Below, piece by piece: positions 37,368 to 45,828 of a stretch of 64,000 nt of DNA. How positions within the stretch are numbered: position 1 is the first letter of the stretch; every line of letters starts with the position of its first letter. Location: positions 62,001 through 126,000 of the forward strand of contig NZ_LPVV01000023.1 in assembly GCF_002362255.1 (NCBI RefSeq). The letters are read 5' to 3'. The translations under genes were made by a program, and so were the position numbers. The notes beneath the pieces are model-generated. The model did no database searches and was not told the origin of the DNA. It saw nothing but the letters and a program-made list of their open reading frames with translations. The stretch comes from Microbacterium sp. SZ1. GTDB lineage: Bacteria > Actinomycetota > Actinomycetes > Actinomycetales > Microbacteriaceae.

Positions 37368-38216
37368 ATGTTCCGCCGGTCGATCTACAAGACCCCCGCT
37401 CAGCTCCGCTCGATGGTGGAGCCGGGTCTCATCACGGCCGCGGCGCTGGATGCCGTGCGTCCGCTGATCCGTCCGGGGGTGACGACGCTCGAGCTGGATG
37501 CCGAGGCGAACCGCGTGATCCTCGAGCGTGGCGCCGAGTCGAACTTCCAGCTCGTGCGCGGCTACCGTCACACGACCTGCATCTCGGTCAACGAGGAGGT
37601 CGTGCACGGCATCCCGGGTGAACGAGTGCTCGAAGCTGGCGACATCGTCTCGATCGACTGCGGTGCGCAGTACCAGGGGTGGAACGGCGACAGCGCGATC
37701 ACGGTCGTGGTGCCGGACGAGTCGCGGCCCGAACTCGTCGCGCGGCGAGAGGAGCTCTCGCGTGTGACCGAGGGATCGATGTGGGCGGGTATCGCGGCCA
37801 TGGCCACGGCGCGTCATCTCGGCGACATCGGTGCGGCTATTCAGGGCTACATCGAGGCGCAGGGCGCATCGGAGGTGTCTGGGCGCACCTACGGCATCCT
37901 GCGCGAGTACGTCGGCCATGGCATCGGTCGCAAGATGCACGAGGCGCCGAGCGTGTTCAACTACCGCACTCCCGACCCCGGGGCGGAGGTCAAACCAGGA
38001 CTCGTCCTCGCGATCGAGCCCATGGTGACCGCCGGCGGCGAGGAGACCTTCGTCGAGGACGACGAGTGGACTGTCTCGACCGTCGACGGCTCCGACGGCT
38101 CGCACTGGGAGCACAGCGTCGCCCTGCATGCGGACGGCATCTGGGTGCTCACCGCATCCGACGGGGGAGCGGCTGGCCTGGCGCGTTTCGGCGTGAGGCC
38201 CGCACCGATCGCGTAA
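37368..38216 (+). CDS. map: Methionine aminopeptidase, type I
   Basis: A 282-residue metalloprotease that removes the initiator Met. The five metal ligands are visible: Asp in SIDCGAQYQGWNGD (two), His in GHGIGRKMHE, Glu in LAIEPMVT and Glu in HWEHSVAL. There is a C-terminal extension of about 25 residues after the last ligand. No clear ribosome binding site is seen before ATG 37368. It belongs to the secY-adk-map unit. Confidence 0.97.
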   Translation: MFRRSIYKTPAQLRSMVEPGLITAAALDAVRPLIRPGVTTLELDAEANRVILERGAESNFQLVRGYRHTTCISVNEEVVHGIPGERVLEAGDIVSIDCGAQYQGWNGDSAITVVVPDESRPELVARREELSRVTEGSMWAGIAAMATARHLGDIGAAIQGYIEAQGASEVSGRTYGILREYVGHGIGRKMHEAPSVFNYRTPDPGAEVKPGLVLAIEPMVTAGGEETFVEDDEWTVSTVDGSDGSHWEHSVALHADGIWVLTASDGGAAGLARFGVRPAPIA

Positions 38217-38353
38217 CGAGGTCGTATCGGCCGCCAGCGTCACAACCGGCGCATAGGTTTCTGCGGGCACAATAGGTGTGTATGGGTGCGCATGCATCCG
38301 CAGACTTCACGCCGGATCCGCCGCGAGCGGACCTCGACAGAAACGGAAACCCC

Positions 38354-39016
38354 ATGGCGGCCGCGAAGAGCAGCAACACCAACTGGTTCGTGATCGGCGT
38401 CTCGGCGGCCGTGGTGGTCGTGCTGGCCGTCCTCGCGTTCGTCGTCGTCCTCCTGAACAACCAGGCGAACGATCCCGGAACCGCGCCGTCCAGCGACATC
38501 GTCAATCAGGAGACCGGTGCCATCTCGTTCGGGTCGGGCGAGGACGAGATCGACACCTACGTCGACTTCATGTGCCCGATCTGCGGTCAGTTCGAGGATG
38601 CTTACGGCGAGCAGCTGCAGACCGCCGCAGCCAACGACGAGATCACTCTGAACATCCACCCCGTCTCCATCCTGAATCGCCTATCCACCACGGGAGAGTT
38701 TTCGACACTGGCCGGGGGATCGATGTACTGCGTCGCCGAAGAAGCACCCGACGCCACCCTGGACTACTTCAACCTGCTCTTCACGAATCAGCCCGCCGAG
38801 AACTCGGCCGGTCTCAGCGCGGAAGAGATGGGAGCCCTCGCTGAACAGGCCGGCGCAGGCGCCGCGGTCGACTGCATCGCCGACGGAAAGTACAACAAGT
38901 TCGTAGACGCGCAGACCAAGTCTCACCAGATCACCGGCACGCCCACTGTCGAGGTCAACGGCGAGCGAATCGAAAACGCCGACATTGCTACGCGTTTCGC
39001 CGATATCCTCGGCTGA
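38354..39016 (+). CDS. Membrane-anchored DsbA-like thioredoxin-fold protein
   Basis: A 220-residue protein from ATG 38354: a short cytoplasmic start, one membrane segment (about residues 13-37) and an extracytoplasmic thioredoxin-fold domain of the DsbA/DSBA-like group. The active site is CPIC in YVDFMCPICGQFEDAYG, and the cis-proline loop is GTPTVEVNG. A second cysteine pair (MYC and VDC) may be structural. It probably handles thiol oxidation or isomerisation in exported proteins. ATG 38282 in frame would add 24 residues. It ends the secY-adk-map region before a 14-bp terminator. Confidence 0.85.
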   Translation: MAAAKSSNTNWFVIGVSAAVVVVLAVLAFVVVLLNNQANDPGTAPSSDIVNQETGAISFGSGEDEIDTYVDFMCPICGQFEDAYGEQLQTAAANDEITLNIHPVSILNRLSTTGEFSTLAGGSMYCVAEEAPDATLDYFNLLFTNQPAENSAGLSAEEMGALAEQAGAGAAVDCIADGKYNKFVDAQTKSHQITGTPTVEVNGERIENADIATRFADILG

Positions 39017-39033
39017 GCGGTCTCACGCGCAAG

Positions 39034-39073
39034 AGGGAGTTCCGGCATCCTGCTCAGGTTGCCGGAACTCCCT
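39034..39073. terminator. Terminator after the DsbA-like gene
   Basis: Perfect 14-bp arms AGGGAGTTCCGGCA and TGCCGGAACTCCCT with a 12-nt loop, followed by TCGTCGTCT. The right arm overlaps the infA -35 box. Confidence 0.85.
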
Positions 39074-39087
39074 TCGTCGTCTAACAT
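39059..39087 (+). promoter_or_regulatory. infA-rpmJ-rpsM-rpsK promoter
   Basis: TTGCCG (39059-39064) and TAACAT (39082-39087), 17 bp apart, give a good vegetative promoter. Its -35 lies inside the right arm of the preceding terminator. The expected leader is about 100 nt. Confidence 0.65.
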
Positions 39088-39193
39088 AGATCTTTGGTGC
39101 CTTGCGCCTTGATTCGGCGTGTCCGAGTCGGCGAGACGCCGCAATCCCACTCACAACGCAGATCGACCGGTCTGCAGAAGCGCAAGCGAGGCT

Positions 39194-39415
39194 ATGGCTA
39201 AGAAAGACGGTGTCATCGAGATCGAGGGCGTGATCTCCGAGGCTCTGCCCAACGCGATGTTCCGCGTTGAGCTCACCAACGGACACAAGGTCCTGGCGAC
39301 GATCTCCGGAAAGATGCGGCAGAACTACATCCGCATCATCCCCGAGGACCGTGTGGTCGTGGAGCTCAGCCCCTACGACCTGACCCGAGGCCGCATCGTC
39401 TACCGCTACCGCTGA
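39194..39415 (+). CDS. infA: Translation initiation factor IF-1
   Basis: A 73-residue OB-fold factor that binds the 30S A site. It begins [19 protein letters not shown] and ends [11 protein letters not shown], full length. I take ATG 39194 rather than the longer frame. It starts the alpha operon segment and is followed by rpmJ after 65 bp. Confidence 0.98.
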   Translation: MAKKDGVIEIEGVISEALPNAMFRVELTNGHKVLATISGKMRQNYIRIIPEDRVVVELSPYDLTRGRIVYRYR

Positions 39416-39480
39416 TCGGTCGAGAAGTAACACCCCAGGCATCCGTGCCTGCCCGGTGAAGACAGCGAACAGGAATCATC

Positions 39481-39597
39481 ATGAAGGTCAACCCCAGCGT
39501 CAAGCCCATCTGCGACCACTGCAAGGTGATCCGCCGTCACGGCCGCGTCATGGTGATCTGCAAGAGCAACCCGCGCCACAAGCAGCGCCAGGGCTGA
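39481..39597 (+). CDS. rpmJ: Large ribosomal subunit protein L36 (zinc form)
   Basis: A 38-residue L36, the smallest ribosomal protein. It reads [20 protein letters not shown] at the start, with CDHC, a later Cys (VICKSN) and His (PRHKQRQG), the zinc-ribbon (C+) form. GAACAGGAATCATC lies just upstream of ATG 39481. Confidence 0.96.
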   Translation: MKVNPSVKPICDHCKVIRRHGRVMVICKSNPRHKQRQG

Positions 39598-39726
39598 TCG
39601 ACCGGATCTGACTCACAACTCAATAACCAAGGGCAGGATCAGATCCCACTCCGGTGGGGGACACCTCGGGGCGGAGGCCCGGGCACCGATCCTGCTCCAC
39701 ACCTCCACCACACTCAGGAGAACCGC

Positions 39727-40101
<375 letters not shown>

Positions 40102-40132
40102 GCGCGGCCCCAGGGACTAGGAGAACACTTTC

Positions 40133-40531
40133 ATGGCTGCACCCAAGGCCGCCGCGCGCAAGCCGCGCCGCAAGGAGAAGAAGAACATCGCGCTGGGCCA
40201 GGCCCACATCAAGTCGACGTTCAACAACACCATCGTTTCGATCACCGACCCGTCCGGCGCCGTCATCGCCTGGGCATCGTCGGGTGGCGTGGGCTTCAAG
40301 GGCTCGCGCAAGTCGACCCCGTACGCCGCCGGTATGGCTGCCGAGTCCGCCGCCCGTCAGGCCGCGGAGCACGGCGTCAAGAAGGTCGACGTCCTCGTGA
40401 AGGGTCCGGGCTCGGGCCGCGAGACCGCGATCCGCTCGCTCCAGGCCGCAGGCCTCGAGGTCGGCTCGATCTCGGACGTCACCCCGCAGGCGCACAACGG
40501 CTGCCGCCCGCCGAAGCGTCGCCGCGTCTGA
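40133..40531 (+). CDS. rpsK: Small ribosomal subunit protein S11
   Basis: A 132-residue S11 near the mRNA exit site. The core [20 protein letters not shown] and the end [12 protein letters not shown] are typical; [13 protein letters not shown] is intact. In most actinobacteria rpsD follows, but here a 12-bp hairpin and then rpoA follow. Confidence 0.98.
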   Translation: MAAPKAAARKPRRKEKKNIALGQAHIKSTFNNTIVSITDPSGAVIAWASSGGVGFKGSRKSTPYAAGMAAESAARQAAEHGVKKVDVLVKGPGSGRETAIRSLQAAGLEVGSISDVTPQAHNGCRPPKRRRV

Positions 40532-40542
40532 CCCGGCTCGTT

Positions 40543-40572
40543 GAGCCGCTCGCCCTTTCCGGTGAGCGGCTC
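40543..40572. terminator. Hairpin in place of rpsD, between rpsK and rpoA
   Basis: Arms GAGCCGCTCGCC and GGTGAGCGGCTC form a 12-bp stem with one G-U wobble and loop CTTTCC, 11 bp after rpsK. It may separate r-protein from rpoA-rplQ expression. An A/T-rich stretch with CACATG/CATGTG and TATAGC (40644-40668) follows and may hold the rpoA promoter. Confidence 0.6.
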
Positions 40573-40685
40573 GACGCCCGTCAGTGGGCATCGCGCCCCG
40601 CTTCCCGGGCCACAGGTAACGTCACAACTCAAGACCTCACCCACCACATGTCATATAGCGGGCATGTGATCGAAAGGAACACAGA

Positions 40686-41675
40686 GTGCTTATTGCACAG
40701 CGTCCCACACTCACCGAGGAAAAGATCGTCGAGAACCGGAGCCGGTTCATCATCGAGCCTCTGGAGCCCGGCTTCGGATACACGATCGGCAACGCGCTCC
40801 GTCGCAGCCTGCTGTCGTCGATCCCCGGTGCTGCCGTCACGAGCGTTCGCATCGACGGCGTGCTGCACGAGTTCAGCACCATCCCCGGCGTGAAGGAGGA
40901 TGTCACCGAGATCATCCTCAACATCAAGCAGCTCGTCGTCTCGAGCGAGCGCGACGAGCCCATCACCGCGTACCTGCGCAAGACCGGTGCCGGTGAAGTG
41001 ACCGCCGCCGACATCTCGGCTCCGGCCGGTGTCGAGGTGCACAACCCCGAGCTCGTCATCGCCACGCTGAACGAGACGGCGAAGTTCGAGCTGGAGCTCA
41101 CCATCGAGCGAGGCCGCGGCTACGTCTCGGCGACGCAGAACCGCAACGAGTACGCCGAGGCCGGTCAGATCCCGATCGACTCGATCTACTCGCCGGTCCT
41201 CAAGGTCAGCTACCGTGTCGACGCCACCCGTGCCGGTGAACGCACCGACTTCGACAAGCTCATCCTGGACGTCGAGACGAAGAACTCGATCAGCCCCCGC
41301 GACGCCGTCGCCTCGGCTGCCAAGACGCTCACCGAACTGTTCGGCCTCGCCCGCGAGCTGAACGTCGAGGCCGAGGGCATCGAGATCGGCCCGGCGCCGG
41401 TGGAGGCTGTGAACTCCAGCGAGCTGTCGATGCCGATCGAGGACCTCGACCTGTCCGTGCGCTCGTACAACTGCCTGAAGCGCGAAGGCATCAACACCGT
41501 TTCGGAGCTCGTCGCCCTCTCGGAGACGCAGCTCATGAACATCCGCAATTTCGGCCAGAAGTCGGTCGACGAGGTGCGCGACAAGCTCATCTCGCTCGGT
41601 CTGTCGCTCAAGGATTCGGTGCCCGGTTTCGACGGCGCCCACTTCTACGGCGGCAGCGAAGACGAGTCCTTCTGA
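40686..41675 (+). CDS. rpoA: RNA polymerase alpha subunit
   Basis: A 329-residue alpha subunit. The N-terminal domain (to about 230) contains [22 protein letters not shown] for dimerisation and assembly. The C-terminal DNA-contact domain has [21 protein letters not shown] with the conserved Arg that binds UP elements, and ends with an acidic tail. GTG 40686 has GAAAGGAA 8 nt upstream. It is followed by rplQ after 34 bp. Confidence 0.98.
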   Translation: MLIAQRPTLTEEKIVENRSRFIIEPLEPGFGYTIGNALRRSLLSSIPGAAVTSVRIDGVLHEFSTIPGVKEDVTEIILNIKQLVVSSERDEPITAYLRKTGAGEVTAADISAPAGVEVHNPELVIATLNETAKFELELTIERGRGYVSATQNRNEYAEAGQIPIDSIYSPVLKVSYRVDATRAGERTDFDKLILDVETKNSISPRDAVASAAKTLTELFGLARELNVEAEGIEIGPAPVEAVNSSELSMPIEDLDLSVRSYNCLKREGINTVSELVALSETQLMNIRNFGQKSVDEVRDKLISLGLSLKDSVPGFDGAHFYGGSEDESF

Positions 41676-41709
41676 TACCCGACCCTTCCTGACCAGGAGT
41701 TAGACGATT

Positions 41710-42273
41710 ATGCCCAAGCCCACCAAGGGTCCCCGCCTCGGAGGCGGCCCCGCCCACGAGCGCCTGCTGCTTGCCAACCTCGCGGCGGCTCTGTTCACCC
41801 ACAAGTCGATCAAGACGACCGAGACCAAGGCCAAGCGCCTCCGTCCCCTCGCCGAGCGCCTGATCACGTTCGCCAAGCGCGGAGACCTGCACGCTCGTCG
41901 TCGTGTCCTCTCGGTCATCGGTGACAAGGACGTCGTGCACACGCTGTTCGCCGAGATCGCTCCGCTCGTCGCGGACCGCGAGGGCGGCTACACGCGCATC
42001 ACCAAGGTCGGCAACCGCAAGGGCGACAACGCTCCGATGGCCGTGATCGAGCTCGTCCTCGAGCCCGTCACCCCGAAGGCGAAGTCGACCAAGAAGGCTG
42101 CTCCGGCCGCCGCTGCGCCGGCTGCCGACGAGAAGCCCGCCGAGGAGGCTCCCGTCGAGGAGACCACTGAGGACGCTCCGGCCGAGGAGACCGCTGCCGA
42201 CGCCGGCGCCGAGTCTCAGGCCGAGGGCGAGGCCGCTGAGGCCGCTGCCGAGGACGCCGTCGAGAACAAGTAA
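41710..42273 (+). CDS. rplQ: Large ribosomal subunit protein L17 with acidic tail
   Basis: A 187-residue L17; the core is about 120 residues and sits near the tunnel exit. The core [20 protein letters not shown] to VIELVLEP is followed by a tail of about 65 residues rich in Ala, Glu and Pro. Unlike the tail of L15 it is strongly acidic. It ends the alpha operon before a 13-bp terminator. Confidence 0.97.
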   Translation: MPKPTKGPRLGGGPAHERLLLANLAAALFTHKSIKTTETKAKRLRPLAERLITFAKRGDLHARRRVLSVIGDKDVVHTLFAEIAPLVADREGGYTRITKVGNRKGDNAPMAVIELVLEPVTPKAKSTKKAAPAAAAPAADEKPAEEAPVEETTEDAPAEETAADAGAESQAEGEAAEAAAEDAVENK

Positions 42274-42286
42274 CCTCTCGAATCAC

Positions 42287-42325
42287 ACGAAGCCCGCCAT
42301 CCCTCCCCGGGGTGGCGGGCTTCGT
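42287..42325. terminator. Bidirectional terminator after rplQ
   Basis: Perfect 13-bp arms ACGAAGCCCGCCA and TGGCGGGCTTCGT with a 13-nt loop lie 13 bp after rplQ. Confidence 0.8.
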
Positions 42326-42340
42326 CGTGTCCGTGTCATG

Positions 42341-42414
42341 TTCTGCGGCCAGCGGCGACTTCTGCGGCCATGACGACGCGTCGTGGCCGCGGAACGTGAC
42401 GAAGGCCGCAGAAG
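42341..42414. repeat. Palindromic repeat island, two direct and two inverted copies
   Basis: The 10-11-nt unit CTTCTGCGGCC occurs at 42341-42350 (TTCTGCGGCC) and 42359-42369, and in inverted form at 42385-42394 (one change) and 42404-42414. Inner copies can pair around a CGACGCGTCG-like centre, and outer copies around them. It fills the gap between convergent rplQ and the acyl-CoA ligase gene and looks like a dispersed extragenic palindrome. Confidence 0.6.
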
Positions 42415-42422
42415 TTGTGGGG

Positions 42423-43997
42423 TCAGGGACGGGCGCGAAGGTCCTTCCGGAGGATCTTGCCCGACGCGGACTTCGGGATCGCGTCGATGAACTCGACCTG
42501 ACGCACCTTCTCGTGCGGGGCCACGTGGGCTGCGACATGGGCGATGACGGCATCCGCGTCGAGGTCGACGCCCTGCTGACGCACGACGAACGCCTTCGGC
42601 ACCTCCTGGCCCTCGTCGTCCGGAGCGCCGATCACGGCCGCGTCGGCGATGGACGGATGCTCGAGCAGCACCGCCTCCAGCACGGCCGGCGCGACCTGAT
42701 AACCCTTGTACTTGATGAGCTCCTTGAGCCGGTCGACGATGCGGAAGACGCCCTCCGACGTGACGGTGGCGACGTCGCCTGTGTGCAGCCAGCCGTCGGC
42801 ATCCAGCATCTCGGCCGTCGCATCCGGACGATTCAGGTACCCCGCCATGACCTGCGGACCGCGGATGAGGATCTCGCCCGGATCGCTCGCGCCCGAGCTC
42901 GGAACCTCGAGGTCGCTGCCGTCATCGGCGAGCAGCCGCGCCTCGGTGTTCGCGAGCAGCAGTCCGACCGAGGAGCGGTCGATCTCGGGGCGGTCGTAGG
43001 GGATGGCATGGGTCACCGGGCTCGTCTCGGTCATGCCGTATCCCTGGCAGACGATGCAGTCGAGGCGGGTGGCGACGGCCGTCGCGAGCGCGCCGTCGAG
43101 CGGCGCCGCGCCCGAGAAGATCACCTTCACCGACGACATGTCGTACTCGTCGACGAGCGGGTGCTTCGCGAGGGCGACGGCGATGGGAGGGGCGATGAAC
43201 ACCCAGCTCGTCCGATGCTCCTGCACGACCCGGAGGAAGTCCGTGAGGTCGAACTTCGGCATGGTCACGAGCGCAGCCCGCTGCCGCAGCGCGAAGTTCA
43301 GCAGCACGGTCATGCCGTAGATGTGGAAGAACGGGAGCACGGCGAGCACGCGGTCGTCGTCGGCGAGCGAGATCGTCGAGCGGCACTGGCTCACGTTCGC
43401 GACGAGGTTGCGGTGCGTGAGCATCACGCCCTTCGGCCGCCCCGTCGTGCCGGAGGAGTACGGCAGCACCGCGAGGTGTGTCGCCGGATCGAAAGACACC
43501 TCGGGCGCGCTGCGCCCCTCTCCGAGCAGAGCGGGGAGCGACGGATGCCCGTCGGCGCCGTCGAGCACGATGACGTGGTGGGCGTCGATGCCGACGCGCT
43601 CGGCGGCGGCCCACGCCCCGGGGAGCAGGGGCGAGACGGTGACGAGCCAGGTGGCTCCGGCATCCGTCAGCTGGTTCGCGATCTCGTCGGGCGTGTAGAG
43701 CGAGTTGATCGTCGTCGCCGTGGCGCCTGCGCGCAGGATGCCATGGAACACCGTCGCGAACGCGGGGACGTTCGGGCACAGCACCCCGATGACGGTCCCG
43801 ACCTCGACCCCGCGATGGGCGAGTGCGCCCGCGAACAGATCGATGTGTCCGACGAGCTGTCGGTAGGTCGTGGTCGTCCCGCTCGTGCCGTCGATGAGAG
43901 CGATGGCATCGAGTCGGTCCTCGTCGAGGTCGCCGAACAGGAAGTCGTGGATGGACGTCGCGGGGATCTCGACGTCGGGAAAGGAACTGCGCACCAT
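42423..43997 (-). CDS. Acyl-CoA ligase (AMP-binding, 4-coumarate/fatty acid type)
   Basis: A 524-residue adenylate-forming ligase that activates a carboxylic acid with ATP and CoA. The P-loop-like motif YSSGTTGRPKGV is near residue 180, GYGMTETSPVTH near 320, the hinge region YKGYQVAP near 435 and the catalytic C-terminal Lys in KSASGKILRKDLRA. The overall pattern is closest to 4-coumarate-CoA ligase-like proteins, though many are fatty-acyl ligases. ATG 43997 follows AAGGAGAT. It is divergent from the TauE/SafE gene. The substrate is unknown. Confidence 0.9.
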   Translation of the reverse strand: MVRSSFPDVEIPATSIHDFLFGDLDEDRLDAIALIDGTSGTTTTYRQLVGHIDLFAGALAHRGVEVGTVIGVLCPNVPAFATVFHGILRAGATATTINSLYTPDEIANQLTDAGATWLVTVSPLLPGAWAAAERVGIDAHHVIVLDGADGHPSLPALLGEGRSAPEVSFDPATHLAVLPYSSGTTGRPKGVMLTHRNLVANVSQCRSTISLADDDRVLAVLPFFHIYGMTVLLNFALRQRAALVTMPKFDLTDFLRVVQEHRTSWVFIAPPIAVALAKHPLVDEYDMSSVKVIFSGAAPLDGALATAVATRLDCIVCQGYGMTETSPVTHAIPYDRPEIDRSSVGLLLANTEARLLADDGSDLEVPSSGASDPGEILIRGPQVMAGYLNRPDATAEMLDADGWLHTGDVATVTSEGVFRIVDRLKELIKYKGYQVAPAVLEAVLLEHPSIADAAVIGAPDDEGQEVPKAFVVRQQGVDLDADAVIAHVAAHVAPHEKVRQVEFIDAIPKSASGKILRKDLRARP

Positions 43998-44112
43998 GAG
44001 ATCTCCTTCGATCCGGGTCGGACGGCCTCGTCCGGTGCGATCCAGTGTCGCACGAAAGGGCACCCGGTCCCAGGAGGATCTCGCGCGGATGCGGCGAGAG
44101 TAGGCTGTTCCG

Positions 44113-44910
44113 GTGAGTGATGCGCAGACCCTGAACCGAGGGCCCCGCGCCGTCGTCTCCTTCATCGGCATCGGCCTGACCGCCGGCCTGCTCTCGGGGC
44201 TCTTCGGAGTCGGCGGCGGCACGGTCATCGTCCCGTTGCTCGTGCTGTTCCTGCACTTCAACCAGCGGCTCGGTGCGGGCACGTCCCTCGCAGCCATCGT
44301 GCCCACCGCCACGGTCGGCGTCGTGTCGTACGCAGTGCACGGCTCGGTGGCGTGGATACCCGCGCTCATCCTCGCAGCGGGATCGGTCGTCGGCGCCCAG
44401 ATCGGGACCCGCCTGCTGCCGAGGATCTCGCAGACGACCCTGCGGTGGTTCTTCGTCGGGTTCCTGATCGTCGTGATCGTCAGCCTCTTCCTCGTCATCC
44501 CATCGCGCGATGCGGCTTTCGACCTGACCGTGCTGAGCGGCATCGCGCTCGTCGTGGTGGGCGTCGCCACCGGCATCCTCGCCGGACTCATCGGGGTGGG
44601 CGGCGGCGTGATCGTCGTGCCGATCCTCATGCTCGCGTTCGGTACCAGCGACCTCGTCGCGAAGGGCACCTCGTTGCTGATGATGATCCCCACCGCGATC
44701 TCGGGCACGATCAGCAACCTCCGCAATCACAACGTCGACCTCGTCGCCGCCGCCGTCGTCGGGATCTCGGCGTGCGCGACCACGGCGCTCGGTGCGTGGC
44801 TCGCGACGCTCATCGATCCGATGCTCGGCAACATGCTGTTCGCGGCATACCTCGTCGTCATCGCCGTGCAGATGGCGACGAAAGCGATCAAGGGCCGTCG
44901 GAAGGCCTGA
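44113..44910 (+). CDS. TauE/SafE family sulfite/sulfonate exporter
   Basis: A 265-residue membrane protein with about eight hydrophobic segments in two related halves. Each half begins with the family motif: LFGVGGGTVIVPLL near residue 34 and LIGVGGGVIVVPIL near 158. Members export sulfite, sulfoacetate or related anions. A TAGGCT box (44101-44106) ends 6 nt before GTG 44113, a leaderless pattern, and the divergent ligase shares the 115-bp spacer. The real substrate is not known. Confidence 0.9.
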   Translation: MSDAQTLNRGPRAVVSFIGIGLTAGLLSGLFGVGGGTVIVPLLVLFLHFNQRLGAGTSLAAIVPTATVGVVSYAVHGSVAWIPALILAAGSVVGAQIGTRLLPRISQTTLRWFFVGFLIVVIVSLFLVIPSRDAAFDLTVLSGIALVVVGVATGILAGLIGVGGGVIVVPILMLAFGTSDLVAKGTSLLMMIPTAISGTISNLRNHNVDLVAAAVVGISACATTALGAWLATLIDPMLGNMLFAAYLVVIAVQMATKAIKGRRKA

Positions 44911-44974
44911 CCGCGCTCCTTTCCACCGGCCACCCCGGGTCTCGGCCAGAGCCCCGAGAACGTAGGATCGAGGG

Positions 44975-45430
44975 GTGGCAGTCAATCAAGAGCTGATCGG
45001 TCGGGAGTTCCCGCCGACCGCCCCCTATCTCGTCGGTCGTGAGAAGGTTCGCGAGTTCGCTCGCGCGGTCCTCGCCGACGCCCCGCAGCACACCGACGTC
45101 GACGCGGCTCGTGCCGCCGGTTTCTCCGACGTCGTCGCGCCCCCGACCTTCGCGATGGTCATCCAGGACCTCACGCTGCAGCAGCTGCTGAGCGAGCCGG
45201 ACTCGGGCATCGAGCTCGCTCGGACGATCCACGCCGAGCAGCGCTTCGCCTACACGCGCCCGATCGTCGCGGGCGACGAGCTCACCGCGCAGCTGCGCGT
45301 CACCGGCATCCGCATGATGGGCGGCAACGCCATGATCACCAGCGAGGCCGAGATCGCGGATGCCGAGGGCGAGCACGTCGTGACCGCCACGAGCGTCCTG
45401 CTCGTCGGCGCGGAAGAGGGAGTGCAGTGA
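44975..45430 (+). CDS. FAS1-type MaoC dehydratase, HadA/UPF0336-like
   Basis: A 151-residue hotdog-fold protein of the MaoC N-terminal (FAS1 dehydratase) type, similar to HadA of mycobacteria. Key segments are YLVGREKVREFARAV, VVAPPTFAMVIQD and HAEQRFAYTRPIVAGDEL. It lacks the full catalytic D..H motif, as HadA-type stabilising subunits do, and should pair with the next gene. A TAGGAT box (44963-44968) lies 6 nt before GTG 44975. It overlaps the next start (TGATG). Confidence 0.88.
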   Translation: MAVNQELIGREFPPTAPYLVGREKVREFARAVLADAPQHTDVDAARAAGFSDVVAPPTFAMVIQDLTLQQLLSEPDSGIELARTIHAEQRFAYTRPIVAGDELTAQLRVTGIRMMGGNAMITSEAEIADAEGEHVVTATSVLLVGAEEGVQ

Positions 45431-45828
45431 TGCCGTACGCCGTCGGAGACGTCATCGCCGAGCGCACCGTCCACCTCACCCGCGAGTCCCTCGTGCGCTA
45501 TGCCGGGGCATCGGGCGACTTCAACCCGATCCATTACCGCGACGACGTCGCCGCGGCCGTCGGGCTCCCCGGTGTGCTGGCGCACGGCATGCTCACCATG
45601 GGAATCGCCTCGTCGGTCGTCGTCGCGGCGCTCGAGCCGACCGCCCGCGTCATCGACTACGGCGTGCGGTTCACCAAGCCCGTCGTCGTCAACCCCGAGA
45701 ACGGTGCCGACCTGCACGTGCTCGCGACCGTGGGCGCCGTCGACGAGAACGCCACACGCATCGACCTCAAGGTCACGTTCGGCGAGACGACCGTGCTCGT
45801 CAAGGCGCAGCTGCGCGTCGTCGCGTGA
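45430..45828 (+). CDS. MaoC dehydratase, HadB-like catalytic subunit
   Basis: A 132-residue hotdog dehydratase. The hydratase motif YAGASGDFNPIHYRDDVAA contains the catalytic Asp and His, followed by GVLAHGMLTMG. With the preceding subunit it should form a heterodimeric (3R)-hydroxyacyl dehydratase, probably for acyl-ACP or acyl-CoA. I take ATG 45430 (TGATG with the previous gene); GTG 45427 is possible. Its stop overlaps murB, so the three genes form one translationally coupled unit. Confidence 0.9.
   Translation: MPYAVGDVIAERTVHLTRESLVRYAGASGDFNPIHYRDDVAAAVGLPGVLAHGMLTMGIASSVVVAALEPTARVIDYGVRFTKPVVVNPENGADLHVLATVGAVDENATRIDLKVTFGETTVLVKAQLRVVA

Noticed and set aside
42341..42414. Four short repeats considered as a CRISPR-like array
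   Set aside because: Units are only 10-11 nt, two are inverted and spacers are unequal; no cas gene is present.
42312..44120. 602-residue plus-strand frame opposite the acyl-CoA ligase
   Set aside because: It is antisense to a complete AMP-binding enzyme with all motifs and has no motif of its own.
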